39,639 nucleotides of DNA, from assembly GCA_900756555.1 (NCBI GenBank), contig CAAEKP010000081.1, positions 1 to 39,639 on the forward strand. Direction: 5' to 3'. Numbering within the stretch: position 1 is the first letter of the stretch; each line of letters begins with the position of its first letter. Below the pieces are notes generated by a model. It searched no databases and was not told where the DNA came from. It saw only the letters and a list, made by a program, of their open reading frames with translations. Position numbers and translations under genes: made by a program. Of the stretch, positions 1-8,743 are shown one piece after another. Source of the stretch: Peptococcaceae bacterium. GTDB taxonomy: Bacteria > Bacillota > Peptococcia > Peptococcales > Peptococcaceae.

Positions 1-3000
1 ATAAAGTAAGTGCCAGCCGCCTTATTATAGCCGCCATATTTTTGAATGTCACTCAAGCGGCTGTCACTGCCTTTGATTGGTACCTGTCCTTTCCCCTTCT
101 TCATCAACTGTTGGTCAAACAAGCCACCTGTCACTTCATAGGAACGTCTGGTTACCAGAATGTTATTTTTCTGCATCATACGGCGTACAGTAACAATGGT
201 GCCGTCACCGCCAGCTTTCCAGGCAGTCTGACCATTGCGAATGATGTCTTTGTCGGAAGTGAACATTTTTTTCAAGTTATAGCTGCGCCCCGGATTCTGT
301 TTGATAAACCACCCTGCGTTGGCTGTAAATTTGGTGTGGTAGGCATTGCCCACCACGATATTCAGATAAGCATCTTTAGCATGGTGCAAATCGTTCATTT
401 CCCGCACTTTAATTAAGTTAAAGTCCTGGCGGAACTGAGAAGCTATCTTTGCTTTTACATACACAACCTCTGTTTCCGCTGGCAGCACCTGTTTTAATAA
501 GCTTGCCACCGCTTTGGTGCTCTGCCGTGTTTCCACCAGCTGCCGCGCAATAAAGCCGGACAATTCATCATCAGTAAATTCATCCGCACGAATCAAACGA
601 TTATACTTTTCTTTTTCAATAAAGCCATCACGCAACAACATATTCCAGAAAGATTTCATTTTCTGACGGATATCCACATGAAGTGGATAGTTATCGCTCT
701 TATTTGCATTGGCTTCTTTTTTCACCAGAACGCGATTGTTTAAGCTGTCATCCATAGTTTTCGACTGCGGATAGATATGGTCAATGTCATACTTATTGTT
801 ATCCCACAAGTCCTCAAGCGGAATCACCTCTCCCGTATACATACAGCGGCCTTTCTGTGTATAGTACAGATACAGCTTATCGCTGCGCAGCGCAGCATCA
901 TCCTTCGCGCCCAATTCGTTCAACCAATCTCTTGTTTCATCCTTGCATTTTTTATATAAGTCCATCAACTGACCACGGCGAGATACTGTGCGTTTGCTTT
1001 CTTGTTTTTCCCGCGCCATTTCAATAAATACTCGTTTTGGCGCTTTGCCCTGCACCTCACAGATTTCTTTTACAATTTGCAGCGTCTGCCAGATTTGCCG
1101 CTTCACAGCTGGTGACACATACAACTCTTCTACCATCTGATAAGAAATTGCTTTCTGCTCTGTTTTGCCGTTTCGTTTTTCAATGGCTTCGGTAAAATAA
1201 TATCGGTCACTCAACACCTGCATTAGATTGTCATTGGTTTCCCACATGGCGCGAATAATCGTCCACACTTCGCCTGTTTCCGGCGCTGGCGCGGTCAGTT
1301 CGTCTAAAAATGCTTTGGACAAGCGCCCCCATCCTTTGTAGGATAACGCCCGCAAACCTTTGCGCTGCCCTTCCGTCAGCTGCGGATATTGCGCTTTTAA
1401 TCGTTTATCCAACAATTTTTTGTCATCACCAAACAAAGTAATGTTCAGAATAATGTCTTCTTTGTCATCCTGTGTCAGCGAACAGCCTGTCAAAATATTC
1501 TTAAAATCATGGTAGGCGGTCAGGCTGCTTTTGAACTCACCGTCAATACCTGCAATATCAATGGCATCAGCTTTTCCAACAATTCCTTCCCGTACCAGAT
1601 ATGCTTTCAGTTTTTTCACTGTAACCTTTCTGTAGTGCTGGAACAAATTTGTATACAGTCGCTGCTTCAATTCCACAGAAATTAGTTTACCATTCAAGCG
1701 CAAATTGTTTAATTCATTCAATACTTCAAATTTACTGTACAGCAAGGAGTTCTTTGGCAGTACATCCTCCTGCGGCAAATAGGTACATTTATTGGTCATT
1801 CGACGGATAAAACGCTCTGCACTGGCCTCTAAATCTATCACCTTATCAAAATTCCAGGGATAGATTTTGTCCTTGCTCTTTTTCACTGCCCAATTAGTAG
1901 CGGCTTCCCCTTCCCCAATGCCATTTAAAGGTCCTACATAATATGGAATGCGGAATGTAAACAGCTGAATCAGTTTTTCTTCCTGCTCTGCCAGCAATGG
2001 AATCTGCTCTTTTAGATTGGCTATAATCCGCTTCAATTCTTCTAAGTGTAACTGATGGGGGATGACACCATTGTCTTTCACTACCTGCTTAGGCAAAAAT
2101 GTACCCTTCTCCATCTCCTGTTGTAGATATGCTGTTTTTATCTCATCTTTGATACTGTTTAGTACATTTTTACGCAGAAAAACATAAAAATCTTCACGGC
2201 TGCACTGTTTGCCCTGCAAAGCTACTTTCTTACCGCTTTGTTTTGTCATGCCAATGTAGGCACTGTAATTGGCTGCTTTATCGTTGGTCGTTACAAAAAT
2301 TTCCTGATAAGCCGCTTTGTCCAGATTTTCTTTCACCAGCTGTTTTAGATACGCTAAATCTTTTTTATGCTTTTCGTAAACAGCTACTTTCGCTTCCGAA
2401 AGCGTTGTTGATTCGCCTAAAATATCAGACAATACCGCCCAGTCATAAACCGCTTTGGCCTGTGCAATGATGATAAATTGTTCTCCTAATGCAGCTTCTA
2501 CCAGACCAGCATTATCCTCATATCCACTGTCTGCAAAGCAGATTTTTGGCTGTTCTGTGTTATCCAACTCGTCATTGTCAAAAATATCACTCAACTTTAC
2601 AGTTCCACCAGCAATCAACTGTAAGATTGCTTTTTCGCAAGAAGTTTTTGCACCCAACTGTTTGATCAGTTGCTTTTTCTTCTCCGCAACACCATAGTCC
2701 TGATTTTTTAAAATTGTTTCTACTGCTTGAATATTTTCCGCTGTAAACGTTAAATGAAATTCTAATTCTTCATTCTGGATTGTCTGTATAAACTGCTGAA
2801 ACATATTCTGAAATTCTCGAATAGTTTCCATTTCACCGGAAAATAAAAAATGGCCGCGATGTTTCAGAATATGATGCAAGGCTAAATACACCAGGCGAAT
2901 ATCTGGTGTTGTGTCGGTATCCATTAAACATTTACGCAAATGGTAGATAGTAGGAAATTGCTGATGATACTGTTTATCGGTATAATTATCGTCCACAAAT

Positions 3001-3338
3001 AAGGCATACGGCAATTCAGGACAGTTACCATTTTTATCCCGTTTATCTGCGGGAACATAACGGCTTTCTTTCATGCGCAAAAAGAAGCCATCGTCTATTT
3101 TATTAATTTCCTCTGCAAAAATGTCCTGCAACAAATCAAGCCGCCAGTTACGTCTTGCCAATCTTCTACGGTTTGTGCGAAAAAGGCGTCGTTCTTCCGC
3201 CGTATTGGCAGATTCAAACAACCGCACTCCCCAAAGCGCTTTCCCATGCGCGCGTTGAATTTCATACTGTTCATTGGTCACCGCCCAGCCAAGAGAACCT
3301 GTACCCAAGTCCAAACCTAAAAAATAATCTTGTTCCAT
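1..3338 (-). CDS. cas9: CRISPR-associated endonuclease Cas9, type II (C-terminus beyond window)
   Basis: RNA-guided DNA endonuclease; the reading frame is open from the ATG at 3338 to the window edge, 1112 codons. Visible parts are RuvC-I (GLDLGTGSLGW, catalytic D10), an arginine-rich bridge helix at about residues 54-70, a recognition lobe, RuvC-II (VFIEMAREK, E773), HNH (DIDHIYPQS, H854, with N868 in LNNRV) and RuvC-III (HHAKDAYLN, H986 and D989). These correspond to SpCas9 D10, E762, H840, N863, H983 and D986, so both nuclease sites look intact. The last visible residues (KYGGYNKAAGTYF) match the start of the PAM-interacting domain, so the full protein is probably about 1350 aa. The start is backed by AGGAGG 8 bases upstream. 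A tracrRNA gene lies directly upstream on the same strand, an arrangement common in subtype II-A. cas1, cas2, csn2 and the array are not in the window, so the subtype is an inference. Confidence 0.97.
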   Translation of the reverse strand, partial: MEQDYFLGLDLGTGSLGWAVTNEQYEIQRAHGKALWGVRLFESANTAEERRLFRTNRRRLARRNWRLDLLQDIFAEEINKIDDGFFLRMKESRYVPADKRDKNGNCPELPYALFVDDNYTDKQYHQQFPTIYHLRKCLMDTDTTPDIRLVYLALHHILKHRGHFLFSGEMETIREFQNMFQQFIQTIQNEELEFHLTFTAENIQAVETILKNQDYGVAEKKKQLIKQLGAKTSCEKAILQLIAGGTVKLSDIFDNDELDNTEQPKICFADSGYEDNAGLVEAALGEQFIIIAQAKAVYDWAVLSDILGESTTLSEAKVAVYEKHKKDLAYLKQLVKENLDKAAYQEIFVTTNDKAANYSAYIGMTKQSGKKVALQGKQCSREDFYVFLRKNVLNSIKDEIKTAYLQQEMEKGTFLPKQVVKDNGVIPHQLHLEELKRIIANLKEQIPLLAEQEEKLIQLFTFRIPYYVGPLNGIGEGEAATNWAVKKSKDKIYPWNFDKVIDLEASAERFIRRMTNKCTYLPQEDVLPKNSLLYSKFEVLNELNNLRLNGKLISVELKQRLYTNLFQHYRKVTVKKLKAYLVREGIVGKADAIDIAGIDGEFKSSLTAYHDFKNILTGCSLTQDDKEDIILNITLFGDDKKLLDKRLKAQYPQLTEGQRKGLRALSYKGWGRLSKAFLDELTAPAPETGEVWTIIRAMWETNDNLMQVLSDRYYFTEAIEKRNGKTEQKAISYQMVEELYVSPAVKRQIWQTLQIVKEICEVQGKAPKRVFIEMAREKQESKRTVSRRGQLMDLYKKCKDETRDWLNELGAKDDAALRSDKLYLYYTQKGRCMYTGEVIPLEDLWDNNKYDIDHIYPQSKTMDDSLNNRVLVKKEANANKSDNYPLHVDIRQKMKSFWNMLLRDGFIEKEKYNRLIRADEFTDDELSGFIARQLVETRQSTKAVASLLKQVLPAETEVVYVKAKIASQFRQDFNLIKVREMNDLHHAKDAYLNIVVGNAYHTKFTANAGWFIKQNPGRSYNLKKMFTSDKDIIRNGQTAWKAGGDGTIVTVRRMMQKNNILVTRRSYEVTGGLFDQQLMKKGKGQVPIKGSDSRLSDIQKYGGYNKAAGTYF

Positions 3339-3416
3339 TTGCTACCTCCTGTTTTTCGTTTATTTTATGAAATAAATTTGAGATATGGTATTACATTTAT
3401 TTATAGATATTTATGC

Positions 3417-3533
3417 AAAAAAAAAGCCTGCATAGCAGACCTCTTTTTACCACACACTGTGGGCCATCAAAGATGGCGGATTGAATAAATCTTTATTTGA
3501 ACTTATGATGTAAGTTAGTATGGTACTAAACTT
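3417..3533 (-). ncRNA. tracrRNA of the type II CRISPR-Cas system
   Basis: Predicted trans-activating crRNA of about 117 nt, transcribed toward cas9 and ending about 80 bp before its start codon. From the 5' end it has an anti-repeat (about 3498-3533) and a nexus-like hairpin AATAAA-GA-TTTATT (3484-3497). Two further hairpins follow: GCCATC-TTT-GATGGC (3463-3477) and CCACA-GTG-TGTGG (3450-3462). It ends with an intrinsic terminator, GTCTGC-TAT-GCAGGC then nine U (3417-3441). The order anti-repeat, AAGUU bulge, nexus, CCGCC, two stem-loops and U-run parallels the SpCas9 tracrRNA. The anti-repeat implies a crRNA repeat starting near GTTTGA and ending near GTACTAAAC. The array itself is outside the window, so pairing cannot be confirmed here. 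Confidence 0.85.
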
Positions 3534-3539
3534 AGTTGT

Positions 3540-3568
3540 ATTATACTGCTACAAGTTTTAAAAGTCAA
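3540..3568 (-). promoter_or_regulatory. sigma-70 promoter of the tracrRNA
   Basis: Reading the minus strand, TTGACT (3563-3568) is followed after 17 bases by a perfect TATAAT (3540-3545). This places the start of transcription at about 3532-3533. It is one of the strongest promoter matches in the window. Confidence 0.85.
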
Positions 3569-3620
3569 TACAGACCTTACAGTACCCCAAATAGCCTTCT
3601 TTCCTGCTATTCTTCCCTTT

Positions 3621-4136
3621 TCACCCCTCCACCACATTCTGCACGGCCTGCTGCAATGCTGCTAAGTCCGCTTCGTCTGGATGGGACAATGCCCGGTCAA
3701 AATTATCAATCATCATTTTCATTTGTTCGGGCTGCTGCTCCTGCATGGATTCGTAGCGTTTACGCACAGCCATCGGCATTTTGCCCTGACACATCCAGGT
3801 GCCCAGAACAACATTGGACGGTGCCAGATTTTGCATAACCCGATTTAAAATCTGCTGAAAAAATTCTGCGCTGCCGCCGAAACCAGCAGTGCCAAACAAA
3901 AATACCTGTTTGTTTTCTAACTGCTGTAAAAACTGCGCTGTTGATTCATCGCAGGTGCCTTTATCGGTCCAGAAACCCACCAGAACCATGTCTGCCTGCT
4001 GCACAACAGATAAGTCAGACAATTCTGCTGATGTGCCGTAAAAAGCACATGCCTCTTCCGGCAAAATTTCTTTCACTGCCGCGGCCAATGTGGCAGTGTT
4101 GCCGGTATGGCTGCTGTATACAACTGCTATTTGCAT
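3621..4136 (-). CDS. flavodoxin family protein
   Basis: Small FMN-binding electron carrier of 171 aa, a normal flavodoxin length. The phosphate-binding loop is near the N-terminus (SSHTGNT, residues 8-14). Further flavin-contact segments are GFWTDKGTCD around residues 54-63 and FGTAGFGGS in the 80s, followed by MCQGKMP. These motifs match a flavodoxin-like family common in anaerobic Firmicutes, one branch of which (BilS) accompanies bilirubin reductase; no bilirubin reductase gene is present here. The start has AGGGGG 9 bases upstream. It stands alone between cas9/tracrRNA and a divergent c-di-GMP gene, so its redox partner is unknown. Confidence 0.88.
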   Translation of the reverse strand: MQIAVVYSSHTGNTATLAAAVKEILPEEACAFYGTSAELSDLSVVQQADMVLVGFWTDKGTCDESTAQFLQQLENKQVFLFGTAGFGGSAEFFQQILNRVMQNLAPSNVVLGTWMCQGKMPMAVRKRYESMQEQQPEQMKMMIDNFDRALSHPDEADLAALQQAVQNVVEG

Positions 4137-4293
4137 AATTGTTTCCCCCTAACCTATTTGACAATATCAATGCCAACCTTACAGGATGACAAAATACATA
4201 ACTCTTGTATAAAATTCGTTATAAATTCTCCGATTCCTTGCTGATAAGCACAGATTTTTTACAAAGATTCGCTGATATAAGCATACCAGTGCC

Positions 4294-4329
4294 TTTTTAA
4301 ATTCCGTCACAGGTGGAATTTTAAAAAAA
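4294..4329. repeat. hairpin in the 330-bp gap between flavodoxin and GGDEF/EAL genes
   Basis: AAATTCC and GGAATTT arms around a 9-base loop, flanked by T-rich then A-rich runs, could form a stem on either strand. It lies between two divergent genes, so it could be a regulatory structure or a remnant terminator. The rest of 4137-4468 is AT-rich with no gene seen; a TATAAT at 4389-4394 may serve the downstream plus-strand gene but lacks a good -35 box. Confidence 0.4.
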
Positions 4330-4468
4330 TATCCCCCTATAGTGAATATTTTTATGAATTTACTCTTCCATTTATATGGGAATTGTTATATAATGAATTA
4401 AAAACAAAGTAACATATTATATTTTAATTCTATTTTCATAGTAATTAATGAAACATCGGGGGCTTTTT

Positions 4469-6394
4469 ATGGAATTTCCAATTAAAACAGAACTCGTTGC
4501 CTTGTTGCTCACCATAACACTGGCGCTGTTTCATTATGATAGAAGAAACCGCAATAATTTGCGCTATCGTTTGTTTAACCTGTGTCTTTCCCTGTCTACT
4601 GTCACCATTGTGTTAGACATTCTTTCCTCTCTCACAATTGAAGCCGCGCTGCAATTACCACTATGGGTCAACATTGTCTGCAACACTTCCTATTTTCTTA
4701 TCCAGCAAATTACAAGCGCTGTTATGGCTGGTTATTGTTTTTATCTTTTATTTGAGCATGTGGCAGATAAACATTGTCTGACGCTGGCGATTGGTCTTAT
4801 TGCGTCCTTCTGCCTGGTTTTGATTACACTGATTATCGCCAACTACTGGACCGGCTGGTTCTTTTCCTTCCAGAACGGTGAATATGTTCGCGGGCCATTA
4901 AACAGAATCGGCTATCTGGTGTTGTTTATCGAGGTGATGATGCTGTGCGCCTGTTCTTTTCGCAACCGCTCCACAGTCAGCCCGGCCATGCACAAATTGA
5001 TTCAGGTGCTGCCGCCATTGGTGATATTGCTGATTATCGTTCAACAGCTTGTGCCTAATCTGTTGCTGGCAGGTACAATTTCTGCTGTGACCAATCTGAT
5101 TTTTTTCATCAGCTTTCAAACCAATCGCATTGGCATGGACTCACTGACAGAACTGCCAAATCGCAACGCATTTTCTTATGAGCTGACAGCCCATCGCCGC
5201 AAACAGATGCCGCTGCACCTTTTACTGATTCATCTGGATCGGTTTGAGCAGGTTAATCAGAAATACGGCACCAAAAAAGGTGACGCTGTGCTTTATATCA
5301 TTGCCCGCTATCTGGAGCAAATCTCCACATATTATCGTGTCTTTCGGTTTGGCAACACACGCTTTCTGTTATTGGGCAAGTGTCTGGCCGATACTTTTGC
5401 CCGCACAATACAGCAGCGTTTTACAGATCCTTGGGAAACTGCCGGTGTGGATTGCATCATTCAGGCCAGTTTTGCCCACATGATTGTGCCGCCGGAAGAA
5501 AACGATGAGGCGCGTATTGTGGAGCAGTTAGAGTATACATTAAATAAGGCGCGGGAAAGTAATGATAACAGCCTTGTCTTTTTTGACCAGCGCTTACAGC
5601 AGCTGTTTGCCGAAGATGTAGACACCTTGGCTATCATCCATAAAGCACTGGAAAAAGAAGCGTTTCAGCTGTATTTCCAGCCAGTTTATAATTGCACAGA
5701 ACACTGCTTCACCACAGCAGAATCGTTGCTGCGCCTGTTTGATGAAAACGGCAGAGCCATTCCGCCAAATGTATTTATTCCGTTGGCAGAAAAAAATGGG
5801 TTGATTGATGAAATCAGCTGGCTGGTGTTGCGAAAAGTCTGTCAGTTCTGGGCAGCAAATCCCAATTTGCCGCTTCAGTCTATTTCCATTAATATGTCAA
5901 TTCAACAGCTGACAGACCGGAGATTCTTTTCTTACCTTCACTCCTGTCTGACCCAGTACGGCGTGCCATCCGATAAATTGTGCATAGAGATTACCGAGCG
6001 CACCATCTCGGAAAATCCTCCATTGGTACGCAGTGTAATGAATCAACTAACTGCTGAAGGAATTAAATTTTATCTGGACGATTTCGGCATCGGTTATTCC
6101 AATTTGGCTGGCATGATGTCACTGCCCTTTGACACTGTAAAAGTGGATTCCAGTTTAATAAGTGGTATCGACGAGGACCAGAAAGCTTATCAGGCCTGCA
6201 ATTTATTGGTGCAAATGCTGCACAACACAGGGTTTTCTGTGGTGGCGGAAGGCGTGGAAACAAATAAACAGCTTCAAAAAGTGGAGGAACTCTCTGTGGA
6301 CCGCATTCAGGGCTATTACTACGCCAAACCAATGCCGGGGCAGCAGCTGGTTGATTTTCTGACACCGCCTGTAGCAGTTTCTTCTGTAAAATGA
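4469..6394 (+). CDS. membrane GGDEF/EAL protein, probable c-di-GMP phosphodiesterase
   Basis: 641-aa protein with about six to seven N-terminal membrane helices (residues 1-215), then a GGDEF-like domain beginning at DSLTELPNR (224) and an EAL domain (about 390-635). The GGDEF signature is replaced by FGNTR (294-298), so cyclase activity is unlikely. The EAL domain keeps its key positions: E418 (in AESLLRL, ESL for EAL), the INMS asparagine, IEITE, LDDFGIGYS (D537, D538), the lysine of VKVD, E594 in AEGVET and QGYYYAKP. It therefore probably hydrolyses c-di-GMP, with the degenerate GGDEF possibly acting as a GTP sensor. The start at 4469 has GGGGG 7 bases upstream; an ATG at 4448 lacks a ribosome-binding site. 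Single gene followed by a terminator. Confidence 0.9.
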   Translation: MEFPIKTELVALLLTITLALFHYDRRNRNNLRYRLFNLCLSLSTVTIVLDILSSLTIEAALQLPLWVNIVCNTSYFLIQQITSAVMAGYCFYLLFEHVADKHCLTLAIGLIASFCLVLITLIIANYWTGWFFSFQNGEYVRGPLNRIGYLVLFIEVMMLCACSFRNRSTVSPAMHKLIQVLPPLVILLIIVQQLVPNLLLAGTISAVTNLIFFISFQTNRIGMDSLTELPNRNAFSYELTAHRRKQMPLHLLLIHLDRFEQVNQKYGTKKGDAVLYIIARYLEQISTYYRVFRFGNTRFLLLGKCLADTFARTIQQRFTDPWETAGVDCIIQASFAHMIVPPEENDEARIVEQLEYTLNKARESNDNSLVFFDQRLQQLFAEDVDTLAIIHKALEKEAFQLYFQPVYNCTEHCFTTAESLLRLFDENGRAIPPNVFIPLAEKNGLIDEISWLVLRKVCQFWAANPNLPLQSISINMSIQQLTDRRFFSYLHSCLTQYGVPSDKLCIEITERTISENPPLVRSVMNQLTAEGIKFYLDDFGIGYSNLAGMMSLPFDTVKVDSSLISGIDEDQKAYQACNLLVQMLHNTGFSVVAEGVETNKQLQKVEELSVDRIQGYYYAKPMPGQQLVDFLTPPVAVSSVK

Positions 6395-6445
6395 ATGATA
6401 AAATAGACGCAATCAAATGAACATAATACTGAATCTAAACAAACG

Positions 6446-6499
6446 AAAAGCCAATCATTTTCTGTACTCAACAGAAAAATGATTGGCTTTCTTTTTTTG
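6446..6499 (+). terminator. intrinsic terminator after the EAL gene
   Basis: A long stem (AAAGCCAATCATTTTCTGT with its complement) around a short ACTC loop is followed by CTTTTTTT. The A-run on the opposite side makes it usable from both strands, so it may also end the convergent radical SAM gene at 6569. Confidence 0.88.
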
Positions 6500-6568
6500 C
6501 CTTCTTTTTTGGCTTTCGTCTTTGGTTTCAGATAGTTTACGCCAGGCAGTCTGTTATCTTACCAACGG

Positions 6569-7876
6569 CTAACATAAGATAATCTCCTGTGCCAGCTCCT
6601 GACTCCAGTCATAAAGGCTGGCTCCTGTCAAATCTTTATCATTATCATTGAATGCAATAGCCGGCAACAAAACGGCATCGTACCGACCACTGTACTGCTG
6701 CAGCGCCTGTTTGAAATCAGCAATGGTCAGCAAACCGGCTGCCCCAATATTGCCGCCAAAGTATACACTCTGCACGGGATACAGTATCACATTTTCCGGC
6801 ACGCCGGCAGCCTGCCACGCAGGTGCGCCAAACTGAGAGCACAGCATCACATACTGCCGCCCATCGGCAGCAATCTGCTCCACTTCCTGCACAGTGGATT
6901 GCGCAATATCATAATACATCACTACACCGCTGGACTGGTCGTTGACTGTGAAACTACCCTCCAGCACAGACTGCGCTCTGCGCCATTTTACATGATGCCT
7001 GCCGTTCTCCCGCAGTGCCGCAAACGCTTCTACCCGAGAGAAGGGCTGTTTTCCGTCAATGGATAACAGCACATCACCATACTGCAATCCTATCTGCTGC
7101 GCAGGTGAACCGCTGATGACCCCTTCCACTCTGGATTCCAAAGTCTGCATTGCTTTTGGCTCCAGCGTGACAGGAATCCCCTGCTGCTGCCACCCCTCCG
7201 TTTTCTGCTGCAACTGAGCAAACACATCGGCAGGCGGAATCAGCTCTGCTTTAGTATACTGCGTGTACCCCGGCTGAAACAGCCGAATAGTGCGCGCACC
7301 GCACTGATAAAGATACGCCACCGTCTGCTCCAGCTCTGCCCAGCCGGTAAGATGCGGCATGGCTACTATGCTGCCATGGTAAATCATCTGATGCTGCTGT
7401 AACAAAGGTGGCGCCGCACAGGCAATATCGGCCCGCACGTCCGCCATCAATTTGCGCCGCACTTCTGGATGGCAGGCATTCAGCGAGAATATCAGTTCCA
7501 ACGGTTCCAGCGCTTTTAAACGCAAAATATTTTCTTCCGTCAGCCAGGTGCCATTGGTAGTCACCTGAATCGGTGTCTGCGGAAATTTGTGTCGAATAGC
7601 CTCCAGCGTCTCAAAAAATTGCGGATGGGTGAAGGGTTCCCCTTCCATAATCAAACTGGTGGACTCGCCAATGATAATTTTGCGGCCACCATCCAGATAA
7701 TCCAGCAGATCGATAATCAAATCAAAGCTCAGATGCGGAATCGCAATGGCCTGCACCTCCGGCGGATTCTGCTGATGGCTGCAAAAAGCACAGCGCACAT
7801 TGCAGATGGTGGTGATAGGTAAAATGTTATTATCTTGTACTGTTTTATAAAGAAGGGCGAGTGTCTTTCCGTCCAT
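6569..7876 (-). CDS. radical SAM protein with PDZ and DUF512-like C-terminal region
   Basis: 435-aa protein. The cluster motif CX3CX2C (CNVRCAFC, C25, C29, C32) marks a radical SAM core of about 230 residues, supported by GEPFTHPQFF and VTTNGT. A PDZ-like segment follows (VISGSPAQQIGLQYGDVLLSIDG). The C-terminal 130 residues, including YFGGNIGAAGLLTIADF, resemble the DUF512 C-terminal domain. Known DUF512 proteins usually put the PDZ domain first, so the order here is noteworthy. Substrate and reaction are not predictable. ATG has AAGGAG 7 bases upstream. It lies 79 bp downstream of a LUD-domain gene on the same strand, so the two are probably co-transcribed. Confidence 0.8.
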   Translation of the reverse strand: MDGKTLALLYKTVQDNNILPITTICNVRCAFCSHQQNPPEVQAIAIPHLSFDLIIDLLDYLDGGRKIIIGESTSLIMEGEPFTHPQFFETLEAIRHKFPQTPIQVTTNGTWLTEENILRLKALEPLELIFSLNACHPEVRRKLMADVRADIACAAPPLLQQHQMIYHGSIVAMPHLTGWAELEQTVAYLYQCGARTIRLFQPGYTQYTKAELIPPADVFAQLQQKTEGWQQQGIPVTLEPKAMQTLESRVEGVISGSPAQQIGLQYGDVLLSIDGKQPFSRVEAFAALRENGRHHVKWRRAQSVLEGSFTVNDQSSGVVMYYDIAQSTVQEVEQIAADGRQYVMLCSQFGAPAWQAAGVPENVILYPVQSVYFGGNIGAAGLLTIADFKQALQQYSGRYDAVLLPAIAFNDNDKDLTGASLYDWSQELAQEIILC

Positions 7877-7955
7877 ACTATGCTCCTTATTGCTGATTTT
7901 CTTATTTTGGTGCGGTGGTGTGGTTCATGCCAATCGGAGAAATTAATGCTTTCAG

Positions 7956-8597
7956 CTAGAAACCAAGAGATTCTCCTACTAAAATTACCTTCATCCTTCC
8001 AGCCGGTTTGCAGCGGCGGGTGCGCACAATATAGCTGCAAATACTGTCCGGCACGTTGCAATCATGACATATACCGTCAATCTGACACGGTGTCTGCAAA
8101 TTAAACCGTTGGGCATTGATTGGCGCTGCTACGGTTCTGGCACGATTGGCAGCATCCATCACAGTCTTTGCCAGTTTGTTCATACCGGCAATAACAATAA
8201 CGCTGTCCGGCCCAAAGATCATAGCAGCCACACGGTTGCCATTGCCATCAATATTGACCAGCTCGCCGTCCTCAGTGATGGCATTGGTGCCCGTTAAAAA
8301 TACATCGCAGGTCAGGCCCTGTTTCATCAGCGCTTTGCGTTCTTCCGGTGTTTTGGCCGTATCGCGGTCAATTACCTGATAATTGCCTTTGCGCACAGCA
8401 TCTAACAGGCCAATTTCTTCTACGGACTGACAGCCACCCCAGCTCACGCTGCTGCCTTCTGGAATAAGCCGTAACGCCTGTGCCAGCGCTTCTTCCTTGT
8501 TCTCGCAATACCATGCTTCAAAGCCACGGCTCTGCAAATTTTTGCAAACCTGTTCCCCTGTCTTGCGATTACGAATCACTTTTGCATCTTCTCCCAT
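7956..8597 (-). CDS. LUD-domain protein (LutC/YkgG-like)
   Basis: 213-aa protein of the LUD (lactate utilisation, formerly DUF162) family. Recognisable segments are SVSWGGCQSVEEIGL, LTGTNAITEDGELVNIDG and GPDSVIVIAGMNKL, which line the fold in this family. The C-terminal part carries several cysteines (CQIDGICHDCNVPDSIC), which might bind a metal or cluster. LutC works with the Fe-S proteins LutA and LutB in lactate oxidation, but neither is adjacent; the neighbour is a radical SAM protein, so a lactate role is not supported by context. GGAGG lies 9 bases before the ATG. A TATAAT at 8640-8645 on this strand could be its -10 element. Confidence 0.88.
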   Translation of the reverse strand: MGEDAKVIRNRKTGEQVCKNLQSRGFEAWYCENKEEALAQALRLIPEGSSVSWGGCQSVEEIGLLDAVRKGNYQVIDRDTAKTPEERKALMKQGLTCDVFLTGTNAITEDGELVNIDGNGNRVAAMIFGPDSVIVIAGMNKLAKTVMDAANRARTVAAPINAQRFNLQTPCQIDGICHDCNVPDSICSYIVRTRRCKPAGRMKVILVGESLGF

Positions 8598-8667
8598 TGT
8601 AAAAACCTCCTTGTTTTTATTTAACTTTGAGATATTCTTATTATAGCACAGCTTTTCCCTTCGTGGA

Positions 8668-8696
8668 TTGTTTTCTGCACCGTTTGGGTATATAAT
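8668..8696 (+). promoter_or_regulatory. promoter of the 71-aa gene
   Basis: TTGTTT (8668-8673) and a perfect TATAAT (8691-8696) are separated by 17 bases, about 48 bp upstream of the ATG at 8744. It is divergent from the probable LUD-gene promoter at 8640-8645. Confidence 0.65.
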
Positions 8697-8743
8697 TTGT
8701 AGTAGTACAACAAATTCATTTTATGCAAAGGAGATGTCCGATT

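Noticed and set aside
42..3370. Several plus-strand open frames of 60-124 codons opposite cas9
   Set aside because: They are antisense to a continuous, well-conserved Cas9 frame and show no domain, start context or hydrophobic pattern of their own.
3400..3560. A short CRISPR array upstream of cas9
   Set aside because: The repeat-like sequence near 3498-3533 occurs once only, with no spacers, and is explained by the tracrRNA anti-repeat.
4137..4468. A c-di-GMP riboswitch before the EAL gene
   Set aside because: Only a simple AAATTCC/GGAATTT hairpin is present; the conserved riboswitch core could not be recognised.
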